From Chitinophagales bacterium (GTDB lineage Bacteria; Bacteroidota; Bacteroidia; Chitinophagales; JADJOU01), in NCBI GenBank assembly GCA_016787225.1, contig JAEUUY010000011.1, forward strand, positions 186,001-250,000: a stretch of DNA of 64,000 nucleotides, given 5' to 3'. Made by a program: the position numbers and the translations under genes. This document shows, in pieces, positions 18,115 through 25,796 of this stretch (its first letter is position 1; each line of letters starts with the position of its first letter). The notes beneath the pieces were generated by a model, which saw only the letters and a list, made by a program, of their open reading frames with translations, was not told where the DNA came from and did not search any database.

Positions 18115-18768
18115 ATGAAAAAAACAATTTTATTCGCATTAGGTACAAGCTTACTTCTATTAACAAATTCATGCAGTAAAGATTCAAACAACAGCGGTTC
18201 TGGTGTAGAAGGAGATCCTTCGCCTATGGCTCAGGTAGGCGAAACAGTCTCATCTAGTTCATCGACTATTTCAGGAGTTAGTGGTTTTGATGCAACTGTA
18301 ACAAGCTACAAGGATGGCATTTCTTCTTACACAGGAAGCCTTACTGTGACCAATGCCCTTATACGAAATATGATGGCCACTTACCCTGGCATCACCGTAA
18401 GTGGAAATAAAGTTAGCTTTAATGATTTTAAATTTCAACAAACAAAAAATGGAATCAAATTAATCACAGGGGGTGGAGAAGGTGTTATCGTGAATTATAA
18501 TTCAAATGTAGGCGATGAGTATTCAGTAGGTTCTACAGGTAAAACTCGAAAGGTCATCAAGAAGAGTACTACCGATGACTATCCCTATGGTTTACTAATG
18601 ATTAAGACAATACAAGTGGAAGCCAATGCGAATACTTTCGTCAATACCGGAGGCGTTAAAAACTTCACCTACATAGCCAATCATAAATTTGGACTAGTAG
18701 GAGTAAAAATCAGCTTTGATGATGGCACCTCAGCAACCTTCCCGATTTATAGTAGTTCTACAAATTAA
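18115..18768 (+). CDS. Lipoprotein of unknown function
   Basis: A 217-residue exported lipoprotein. The ATG at 18115 is chosen because MKKTILFALGTSLLLLTNSC is a complete lipoprotein signal with the lipidated cysteine at residue 20; an upstream in-frame ATG at 18079 would add 12 residues before it. A Ser/Asn/Gly-rich linker follows. The mature region is rich in Ser, Thr, Gly and beta-forming residues (LTVTNALIRNMM, GGGEGVIVNYNSN, TVNTGG-like), and I do not recognise a family. The next gene, a membrane protein, begins 3 bases after its stop codon, so the two probably share a message. Confidence 0.68.
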   Translation: MKKTILFALGTSLLLLTNSCSKDSNNSGSGVEGDPSPMAQVGETVSSSSSTISGVSGFDATVTSYKDGISSYTGSLTVTNALIRNMMATYPGITVSGNKVSFNDFKFQQTKNGIKLITGGGEGVIVNYNSNVGDEYSVGSTGKTRKVIKKSTTDDYPYGLLMIKTIQVEANANTFVNTGGVKNFTYIANHKFGLVGVKISFDDGTSATFPIYSSSTN

Positions 18769-18771
18769 TCT

Positions 18772-19209
18772 ATGCCATTAAGTTATCATTGGAAGTGGGT
18801 TGGGGTCATTCTCGTAGCAGTGGCTCTAGCCCTTACCATCGTTTTTATGAAATTTGACTTTCAGTTGAATCTTCCGGTTTTTGCAATATCCGCCTACTTT
18901 ATGGAACACAAGTTATTTAAAACTTTTCATACGAATGTCTCCGATGAAATCATTATGGCACTCTACTTGATTGGTTTTGCATTGATTGTATTCTCGAGGG
19001 AAAAAGTAGAAACTCAGGAATTGAATATACTGAAATATAAATCATTTATAAAAGCAGCTTTTATAAATACAATATTTCTCATATTTTCAATACTATTTAT
19101 TTATGGAGGTAGCTTTATTGCTGTTTTGGTTGCCAATTTTATTTCACAATTCATTATATACTTGTTTATCTTCTACATAATAGAAAAAAATAAAACGTTA
19201 GACTGCTAG
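18772..19209 (+). CDS. Membrane protein of unknown function (four helices)
   Basis: A 145-residue integral membrane protein with four predicted helices, at about residues 9-27, 60-77, 89-107 and 114-136, joined by short loops. One loop carries the polar stretch FSREKVETQELN. No motif of a known transporter or enzyme is visible. It begins 3 bases after the lipoprotein gene and its stop codon lies directly against the stop codon of the convergent efflux adaptor gene, with no intergenic base. The function is unknown. Confidence 0.6.
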   Translation: MPLSYHWKWVGVILVAVALALTIVFMKFDFQLNLPVFAISAYFMEHKLFKTFHTNVSDEIIMALYLIGFALIVFSREKVETQELNILKYKSFIKAAFINTIFLIFSILFIYGGSFIAVLVANFISQFIIYLFIFYIIEKNKTLDC

Positions 19210-20334
19210 TTACTCCTTATTCTTCAGTGCCATAAGCAAAATATAAGCTCCATTCATTACGATGTTCTTTCCATTTAACTCATTGTGATTTACTATTTCT
19301 ACCTGTTGATGTTGTGAGTTTCCGATTTGAATTGGAATCATTTTATATTTTCCTTGTTCTAGTTTTTCGAACACGAATTTCTTCCCCTCAAAATCTACTA
19401 CAGCAGACTCTGGCAAACTATTAGTGGCATTGCTGGACACTTCGATATCCGCTATTAAATTAAGATTTTGAGGCAAGGTTTTATTCAAGTGAATAAAGCT
19501 ACAGAGCACCTCGGTGCTTCCATCTTGCTGCATTTGTGGAAGGATACTCAATACTTGACATGGATATTTCACTGAAGTATCATTGGAGGAAAAGGCAATT
19601 ACTTTCATACCAATACGTACATTCGAAACATCTTTATCATAAATTTTTAATTTGAGACAAGGTTTAGATTGATTTAAAATATCTACAAGACTTTCGGAAG
19701 GTAGAATATAGCGACCTTTATTAGCATAAACATTAGTGATATATCCTGATGATGTTGCTCGTATAGCAATGGTTCTTGTAATGTTTTTTTCATTCAGATT
19801 GTGAGGATTTATTCCCAAAAGCATTAATTTTTCAGAGAGCGATTTTAATAAAATCTGCTGTGTTCGATATTCATTCTCTGCTACTTGATATACTTTATCA
19901 CTGCTCGCTTTAGCTTGATTAAGTTCGCGTTGCCGCTCATAATCTAGTTGAGTTAATTTGAGCTTGGATTTGGTCAATAAATAATCCTGCTGCAGATCTA
20001 CAAAACGTGCATCCTCTATACTTGCGACTACTTGACCTTGGGAAACGTATTGCCCTTGAATAACATGAATGGAACGAATAGCTCCTCCAAATGGAGAAGT
20101 TACTGTAATGACGCTTTCAGATGGGAAAAATGTCTTTCCATATGCACGTATGGTTTGTGCTTGGGTATTTGACAATAATTTGCCAGTACTTATCTTGGCA
20201 TTTCTTTCTTGAGAAGCATCTAGTTGTAGTAAAAATGGGTCTGATTGAATGATGGGTTGTTCATCTTGGACATTATTCTTACAACCTATATTAATTATCA
20301 GTAAAAGAGCGATTAAATATTTTAAAGTTTGCAT
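19210..20334 (-). CDS. RND efflux periplasmic adaptor lipoprotein (CusB/CzcB family)
   Basis: A 374-residue membrane fusion protein. I place the start at the ATG at 20334: it gives a lipoprotein signal with the lipobox INIGC (cysteine near residue 18) and starts one base after the pump gene's stop codon. The frame extends upstream to 20403 but that would overlap the pump. Two half-lipoyl motifs are visible (GGAIRSIHVIQGQYVSQGQVVASIE and the later SGYITNVYANKGRYILPSESLV), flanking a coiled-coil hairpin (about residues 95-165), and a beta-barrel domain follows. The adaptor links the inner-membrane pump with the outer-membrane factor, which here is fused to the pump. Confidence 0.9.
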   Translation of the reverse strand: MQTLKYLIALLLIINIGCKNNVQDEQPIIQSDPFLLQLDASQERNAKISTGKLLSNTQAQTIRAYGKTFFPSESVITVTSPFGGAIRSIHVIQGQYVSQGQVVASIEDARFVDLQQDYLLTKSKLKLTQLDYERQRELNQAKASSDKVYQVAENEYRTQQILLKSLSEKLMLLGINPHNLNEKNITRTIAIRATSSGYITNVYANKGRYILPSESLVDILNQSKPCLKLKIYDKDVSNVRIGMKVIAFSSNDTSVKYPCQVLSILPQMQQDGSTEVLCSFIHLNKTLPQNLNLIADIEVSSNATNSLPESAVVDFEGKKFVFEKLEQGKYKMIPIQIGNSQHQQVEIVNHNELNGKNIVMNGAYILLMALKNKE

Positions 20335-20335
20335 T

Positions 20336-23300
20336 TTATTTGGTTTCAGGGGTGAAGAATTTAAGTCGAATACTGGTCTCGTACCACAGTGCGAGTGCTT
20401 CAAGGTAGTTTAATTTTAACTGAATGGATTGCTGTGCTAGAAGTGACCAATTGAGATAGTTGATTTCTCCGGCTAAAAGTTGTCTGCTAGCTAAGTTTAT
20501 AATAATATTGGCGTTCTCGAGTTCTATATCTTGATATTTACGCACAATACCTGTCTGAGATTCCCAACGGGATTTTAATTGTAAATATTCTGTTTCTAAT
20601 TGCTTCCTTTTAAGCTCCTGTTCATTCTCTACATATCGTTGATGGAGTTTAGAAGATTTGATTTGAGCATTAATGTTTTGAACAAATATAGGAATCTGAA
20701 TACCTATCGTTGCTGTATGAAACCTATTGGAACCAGAATAACTGATATTATCAGCACCTATGCCCTGAATAGTTCCAGAAGATAAGCCTATAGCTAAATC
20801 AGGCATTTTCTGAGCTTGTAGGCTTTTGGTTTGCCATTTTGAATTGGACACTAATTCTCGCTGATACAAAAATGATGGGTGCTCCTTTTCGATCTCATTA
20901 GCAGTATTTGGTGTAATAACAGAATCGTTTACATCTGGCACAAAGTTTTGCCCTCCTTGAAGAAAATAGTTGAAAAACAAAAGTGACACCTTGAGTTCTT
21001 GTCTCACTTTATCTAGTTCCATACGAGCTAAATTGCGCTGCTGCAATGCTGCTGTTCTTTCGAGCAGATTAGCATCGCCTTTTTGGTATTTCAATACCAT
21101 TTTATCTACAAACTGGCTTAATACACTATCTAATTGTTGCCACAATACTTCCTTCTTTCTGAATACAAGATATTGTGTATAATGATAGGCTATTTCTCTT
21201 TTTAATTCGATCAATGAGATTTCCTTGTCCAATATTGCTAATTGATAGTCCGAAGATTTCAACTGTCTATGGCGGCCTGCAGAAGTAGGGAAAGGGAGAG
21301 TCTGTGATATAGAAATTTTATTATCTAAATAATTAGAGTTTAGTTGACCATAATCAAGCTGAATTTGGGTTTTCGGAATTAAAGCTGCTGATTTTATCAA
21401 TTCTTGGCGCATCCTTATTCTTATATCAGCATTCTGTATGATAGTGCTACGTACCGCAGCTGTATCCAATGCGGCCTCTAACTTTATTTGAGACTGAGCA
21501 TTTCCTGCTGAGCTCCACACTATGAAAATTAAAATAACAGCTGTAGATCTATTCATGTATCTAGATTCTATCATAGTGTAAATAATGGGTAATACAAAAA
21601 GTGTGAGAAAAGTAGCTAAAAGCAATCCACCAATAACCACTGTAGCCAAAGGTCGCTGCACCTCTGCTCCCGAACCATGACTAAAAGCCATAGGAAAAAA
21701 ACCTAACGATGCCACCAATGCGGTCATAAGAACTGGCCTCAATCTCAATTTTGAACCTGTCAATACGATTTTCAAAATATCATTTTCTCCTTCCAGTTTG
21801 ATTCTGTTATATTCTGAAATTAATACTATGCCATTGAGAACAGCTACGCCAAATAGCGCAATAAAACCAATACCAGCACTGATACTAAAGGGCATGCCGC
21901 GCAGTGCTAAAAACAAAATGCCTCCAATAGCTGATAGCGGAATGGCAGAGTAGATTAATAAAGCCAAACGTATTTGATGGAATGCGAAATATAACATAAC
22001 AAATATCATCAAAAGGGCAATCGGCACTACAATGATTAAACGATTGGTTGCATTCTCCAAGTTTTCAAAAGCACCACCATAGTGTATATAGTAGCCTGTA
22101 GGCAGTTTTAAATTCTTTTCTACACTTGTTTTCAAATCAGATACCACAGACTGCACATCGCGATTACGAACATTAAAACCCACTACAATTCTTCGTTTGG
22201 CATCTTCTCGTTGTATTTGATTGGGGCCATTGATCAGTTTAACGTCTGCGACTTGTCTCAAAGGTACACGTCCACCTTGGCTCGTGGGCAATAGTAGATT
22301 TTCAATATGCTCTATAGTACGATTATCTTCGTGAAGTCTTACCACCAGATCAAATCTTTTCTCATCCTCATAGACCATACCTGTACTTTTACCTGCCAAC
22401 GCTGCATTTAAAAGTTGATTCGCATCATGAATATCTATTCCAAAATAAGCCAACTGTAGTCGGTCATAGTTTATAACCAGTTGTGGCATACCCGCAATCG
22501 GCTCGACATATATGCTCTCAACTCCTTCTATTGGCGCGGCCAATTTGCCCAAAATATTGGCATGAGTAGCCAAACTATCCAAATTTTCTCCATAAATTTT
22601 GAGAACCACGTCTTGTCTAGCCCCAGTCATCAGTTCATTGAATCGCATTTGTACAGGATATTGAAAACCATATGAGATACCGGGTATATCATGCAAGGCA
22701 TTGCCCATCTTTTCTGCTAATTCATCAAAAGTTTTAGCGGATGTCCATTCACTTTTATCTTTTAAAATGACCATCATGTCACTCGCTTCCATTGGCATGG
22801 GGTCTGTAGGAACTTCTCCACTTCCTATTTTTGTAACAACTTTTTCCACTTCGGGAAATTTTTCTTTTAGCACTCCAGCAGCTTTTTGAGTATATTCGAT
22901 AGTTGTAGAAAGATTGCTACCTGTCAGTACACGCGTATCCACAGCAAAGTCGCCCTCTTCCAATGTCGGAATAAATTCACCCCCTAGTTGCATTAGTATA
23001 GCAATAGATATGAGAAAGAGAACAAGGACAGAAATAATTATCTTTCTGCTATGTATAAAAGAGTTTTTTAACGCTTGCTCGTATTTATTCTCTAACTCTG
23101 TCATCCATTTTTCTGAAAACGCGAATGGTTTAATTTCTTTTTTCAATATCCATGCACTCATGGCTGGTACATAAGTGAGTGACAATATAAATGCACCTAG
23201 TAATGCGAATACTACAGTCTGCGCCATAGGTTTGAACATTTTTCCTTCTATACCTTCTAATGAAAAGATAGGCAGGTAAACCATAAGTATTATTAATTGT

Positions 23301-24652
23301 CCAAAAATGGCTGCCTTCATCATTCTATGACTAGATGCAACTACAGTATTGTTTACGTATTCCTTTCTTGAAGAATTAGAGGGAACATAATGGGAAAGTT
23401 TGTGCAGTACTGCTTCGACAATAATGACGGCACCATCTACTATGAGTCCAAAATCAAGGGCTCCGAGACTCATCAAATTGCCACTAACTCCAAATAAATT
23501 CATCATGATAAAGGCGAATAGGAGAGATAAAGGTATTACGGAGGCCACTACCAGACCTGCTCTATAATTTCCTAAAAAAATTACGAGTATAAATAATACT
23601 ATAAGTGCACCTTCTATCAAGTTAGTCTGAACAGTATGAATGGCATTATTGACCATTTTTGTTCTATCAAGAAAGGGTTCTATAACCAATCCATCTGGCA
23701 AGGTTTTCTGTATCTGAGTTACTTTCTCCTTTATTCTCTCTATCACATCACTGCTATTCGCTCCTTTGAGCATCATGACGATAGCTCCTGCCACCTCTCC
23801 ATGGTCGTTATAGCACATAGCTCCATATCGTGTTGCATAACCTATGGTAATCTCTGCGATATCATGCATCATGATTTGACTGCCGTCTTTGCGAGTGATG
23901 GCTACTTTTTTTATATCATCTAGATTTTTCAATAAGCCCTCTGTTCGAATAAATATGACATTGGGGCCTTTCTCTATATAACCCCCTCCAGTATTTTGAT
24001 TGTTATTTTCCAAAGCTTTATACACCTCTTCTATCGAGAGATTGAGAGCAGTTAACTTTTCTGGAACTATGCTTATCTGATATTGTTTTAGTTTGCCACC
24101 AAAACTACTCACCTCAGCTACCCCTTTTACATTCAGTAATTGACGACGGATTATCCAATCTTGAACCGAACGTAAATCGGTGATGGTATATTTTGTTTCA
24201 TATCCTTTTTGAGGTCGCACGACGTATTGATATATTTCCCCTAATCCAGTGGTTATCGGTCCCAATTCAGGTACTCCTATATAAGAAGGAATGACGCCCT
24301 TAGCATTCATCAAACGTTCCGACACTTGCTGTCGTGCCCAATATACATCAATATTATCTTCAAATACTATTGTAACTAAGGATAAGCCAAAACGAGAGAA
24401 ACTTCGCATTTCCTTGATTCCATCAATATTAGCGCAGCTTTGTTCTATAGGAAAAGTGACAAGTCTTTCAATATCGAGTGCCCCATGCGAAGGTGCTTGG
24501 GTAATAATCTGTACTTGATTATTGGTTATATCAGGTACTGCGTCGATAGGTAGTTTGGTCATTTCGTAAAATCCAAAAATCACCAAACCTATTGTCATCA
24601 ATGCAATGATGAGTTTATTTTGAACAGAAAAATTAATAATTTTATACAACAT
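20336..24652 (-). CDS. Heavy-metal RND efflux pump fused to an outer-membrane factor (CzcA-CzcC fusion)
   Basis: A 1438-residue protein made of two parts. Residues 1-1032 form a complete CusA/CzcA-type proton-driven pump: start with MLYKIINFSV, two periplasmic loop domains and twelve helices. The helix 4 motif LDFGLIVDGAVIIVE has D400, D406 and E413 with the spacing of the proton-relay residues in CzcA, which favours divalent cations such as Co, Zn or Cd over Cu/Ag. After the last helix, residues 1033-1052 (MNRSTAVILIFIVWSSAGNA) look like a signal peptide, and residues 1053-1438 form a TolC/CzcC-type outer-membrane factor with long coiled coils. Fusions of this kind are known in Bacteroidota. 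The adaptor gene follows after one base; a small exported protein gene precedes it. Confidence 0.92.
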   Translation of the reverse strand: MLYKIINFSVQNKLIIALMTIGLVIFGFYEMTKLPIDAVPDITNNQVQIITQAPSHGALDIERLVTFPIEQSCANIDGIKEMRSFSRFGLSLVTIVFEDNIDVYWARQQVSERLMNAKGVIPSYIGVPELGPITTGLGEIYQYVVRPQKGYETKYTITDLRSVQDWIIRRQLLNVKGVAEVSSFGGKLKQYQISIVPEKLTALNLSIEEVYKALENNNQNTGGGYIEKGPNVIFIRTEGLLKNLDDIKKVAITRKDGSQIMMHDIAEITIGYATRYGAMCYNDHGEVAGAIVMMLKGANSSDVIERIKEKVTQIQKTLPDGLVIEPFLDRTKMVNNAIHTVQTNLIEGALIVLFILVIFLGNYRAGLVVASVIPLSLLFAFIMMNLFGVSGNLMSLGALDFGLIVDGAVIIVEAVLHKLSHYVPSNSSRKEYVNNTVVASSHRMMKAAIFGQLIILMVYLPIFSLEGIEGKMFKPMAQTVVFALLGAFILSLTYVPAMSAWILKKEIKPFAFSEKWMTELENKYEQALKNSFIHSRKIIISVLVLFLISIAILMQLGGEFIPTLEEGDFAVDTRVLTGSNLSTTIEYTQKAAGVLKEKFPEVEKVVTKIGSGEVPTDPMPMEASDMMVILKDKSEWTSAKTFDELAEKMGNALHDIPGISYGFQYPVQMRFNELMTGARQDVVLKIYGENLDSLATHANILGKLAAPIEGVESIYVEPIAGMPQLVINYDRLQLAYFGIDIHDANQLLNAALAGKSTGMVYEDEKRFDLVVRLHEDNRTIEHIENLLLPTSQGGRVPLRQVADVKLINGPNQIQREDAKRRIVVGFNVRNRDVQSVVSDLKTSVEKNLKLPTGYYIHYGGAFENLENATNRLIIVVPIALLMIFVMLYFAFHQIRLALLIYSAIPLSAIGGILFLALRGMPFSISAGIGFIALFGVAVLNGIVLISEYNRIKLEGENDILKIVLTGSKLRLRPVLMTALVASLGFFPMAFSHGSGAEVQRPLATVVIGGLLLATFLTLFVLPIIYTMIESRYMNRSTAVILIFIVWSSAGNAQSQIKLEAALDTAAVRSTIIQNADIRIRMRQELIKSAALIPKTQIQLDYGQLNSNYLDNKISISQTLPFPTSAGRHRQLKSSDYQLAILDKEISLIELKREIAYHYTQYLVFRKKEVLWQQLDSVLSQFVDKMVLKYQKGDANLLERTAALQQRNLARMELDKVRQELKVSLLFFNYFLQGGQNFVPDVNDSVITPNTANEIEKEHPSFLYQRELVSNSKWQTKSLQAQKMPDLAIGLSSGTIQGIGADNISYSGSNRFHTATIGIQIPIFVQNINAQIKSSKLHQRYVENEQELKRKQLETEYLQLKSRWESQTGIVRKYQDIELENANIIINLASRQLLAGEINYLNWSLLAQQSIQLKLNYLEALALWYETSIRLKFFTPETK

Positions 24653-24683
24653 TTTTTCAATTTGAATTTTTTAGTTAAGCATC

Positions 24684-24712
24684 TTCATGACCCATAAGAT
24701 TTGAGTCATGAA
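24684..24712. promoter_or_regulatory. Inverted repeat upstream of the efflux pump gene
   Basis: Perfect 8-bp arms TTCATGAC (24684-24691) and GTCATGAA (24705-24712) separated by 13 bases, between the small exported protein gene and the pump gene. No T run follows on the minus strand, so it is not a good terminator for the upstream gene; an operator or a message hairpin is possible. Confidence 0.35.
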
Positions 24713-24734
24713 AAAATATTAAAAACAAAAAATG

Positions 24735-25100
24735 TTATAACCTAGGAGGCTGCCAAATGGTATTTAGATACTGGAAAATGTACAGTGATTCGTAAATATA
24801 TCTCAGTGGAGTATCAATCTTTTTCTGAATCTCATGACATTTCACGATAATAACATTTGCTGGCATTTCGAGAATAAGAAAATAGATATAATTACAAGAT
24901 TTGAAAGGTAAACTATTGTGATCTTCTGCATGAGCTTCATCCCCATAGTGAAGATATAGAAACTCTGTGAAGGTCATTTGCTGGTTCTCTTTTTTATGAT
25001 CTATATAGTGTGTGTATAGCTGCGGTAACTTAACCAATTCCAAAAAGGGTGTTGAAGCAAAAACATAAATAAATAAAATGAAACTAATTAGAAACTTCAT
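24735..25100 (-). CDS. Small exported protein of the efflux operon, function unknown
   Basis: A 121-residue protein with a signal peptide (about residues 1-16) and a mature part rich in His, Tyr and acidic residues: LVKLPQLYTHYIDHKKEN, TFTEFLYLHYGDEAHAEDH and LPFKSCNYIYF. I associate proteins of this pattern with the start of CzcA-type efflux operons in Bacteroidota, where they have no assigned function. The histidine/acid cluster near residues 52-61 could bind a metal, which is inference. It is read in the same direction as the pump and adaptor genes, 82 bases upstream of the pump, so a role in metal sensing or delivery is reasonable. Confidence 0.65.
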   Translation of the reverse strand: MKFLISFILFIYVFASTPFLELVKLPQLYTHYIDHKKENQQMTFTEFLYLHYGDEAHAEDHNSLPFKSCNYIYFLILEMPANVIIVKCHEIQKKIDTPLRYIYESLYIFQYLNTIWQPPRL

Positions 25101-25149
25101 CTAATGACAAAGTTATACATTTTTTAGAATTCATAGTCAATATTCGAAA

Positions 25150-25157
25150 TATCTTTG
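25150..25157 (+). promoter_or_regulatory. Probable -7 promoter element (TATCTTTG) for rlmH
   Basis: TATCTTTG matches TAnnTTTG and ends 14 bases before the rlmH ATG at 25172. Confidence 0.5.
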
Positions 25158-25171
25158 AGAAAATTTCTTAA

Positions 25172-25642
25172 ATGAAAATCAAAGTCCTCACCATCGGCAA
25201 ATCTAATCCTGATTTTATAAAAGAAGGCATCACTTTTTTTCATACTAAAATCAAACATTTTTGTGATTTTGAATGGCAGGAATTAGTACCGAAAAAGAAA
25301 AGTGAACTGGCTGATATTTCTAAAAAAATAGATGCTGAATTGCTGCTAAACAATATCGAAGAAACAGACTTTGTCATTCTGCTAGATGAGCGGGGCAAGT
25401 CATTCAAGTCCAGTTATGACTTTTCAGAATTTATCAATAAGAAACAACTGAGTGGAATAAAGCGCATCGTTTTCATCATTGGAGGCTCGTTTGGATTTGA
25501 TGATTCCATCTATAAAAGAGCTAATGAAAAAATTTCACTTGCAACAATGACTTTTTCTCATCAAATGATACGTTTGATTTTCCTTGAACAGCTATATCGA
25601 GGCTTTGCTATTTTGCACCATTTGCCTTATCATCATGAGTAA
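25172..25642 (+). CDS. rlmH: 23S rRNA pseudouridine-1915 N3-methyltransferase (RlmH, SPOUT family)
   Basis: A 156-residue SPOUT methyltransferase that modifies pseudouridine 1915 in helix 69 of 23S rRNA. Typical motifs are the start MKIKVLTIGK, the central LLDERGKSFKS, the SAM-binding knot segment VFIIGGSFGFDD, and the C-terminal MTFSHQMIRLIFLEQLYRG followed by LPYHHE. The length equals the E. coli protein (155). It is followed by a 154-base gap containing degenerate CTTTGCG and ATTCGTG repeats, then murF-alr. Confidence 0.97.
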   Translation: MKIKVLTIGKSNPDFIKEGITFFHTKIKHFCDFEWQELVPKKKSELADISKKIDAELLLNNIEETDFVILLDERGKSFKSSYDFSEFINKKQLSGIKRIVFIIGGSFGFDDSIYKRANEKISLATMTFSHQMIRLIFLEQLYRGFAILHHLPYHHE

Positions 25643-25688
25643 TTGATTTTATAATGTGAAAATATGACGATGAGATGATTTAAAAAGG

Positions 25689-25715
25689 CTTTGCATCCTT
25701 TGCGCCTTTGCGGTG
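25689..25715. repeat. Degenerate tandem CTTTGCG repeat
   Basis: Three imperfect copies of a 9-base unit (CTTTGCATC, CTTTGCGCC, TTTGCGGTG) in the gap between rlmH and murF-alr, with an ATTCGTGAA motif close by at 25732. Such short intergenic repeats are dispersed in some bacterial genomes; whether this one is dispersed here needs a genome-wide count. Confidence 0.4.
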
Positions 25716-25778
25716 AAATTATTTATTCTCTATTCGTGAATGCTAATGAATAATCAGCTAAGGTTCGTAGTAATTGTC

Positions 25779-25786
25779 TAAATTTG
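25779..25786 (+). promoter_or_regulatory. Probable -7 promoter element (TAAATTTG) for murF-alr
   Basis: TAAATTTG matches TAnnTTTG and ends only 10 bases before the ATG at 25797, which implies a very short leader. Confidence 0.45.
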
Positions 25787-25796
25787 TATCTCAAAT

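Noticed and set aside
20334-20403. Longer start for the efflux adaptor
   Set aside because: The extra 23 residues overlap the end of the pump gene and would bury the lipoprotein signal, which starts properly at the ATG at 20334.
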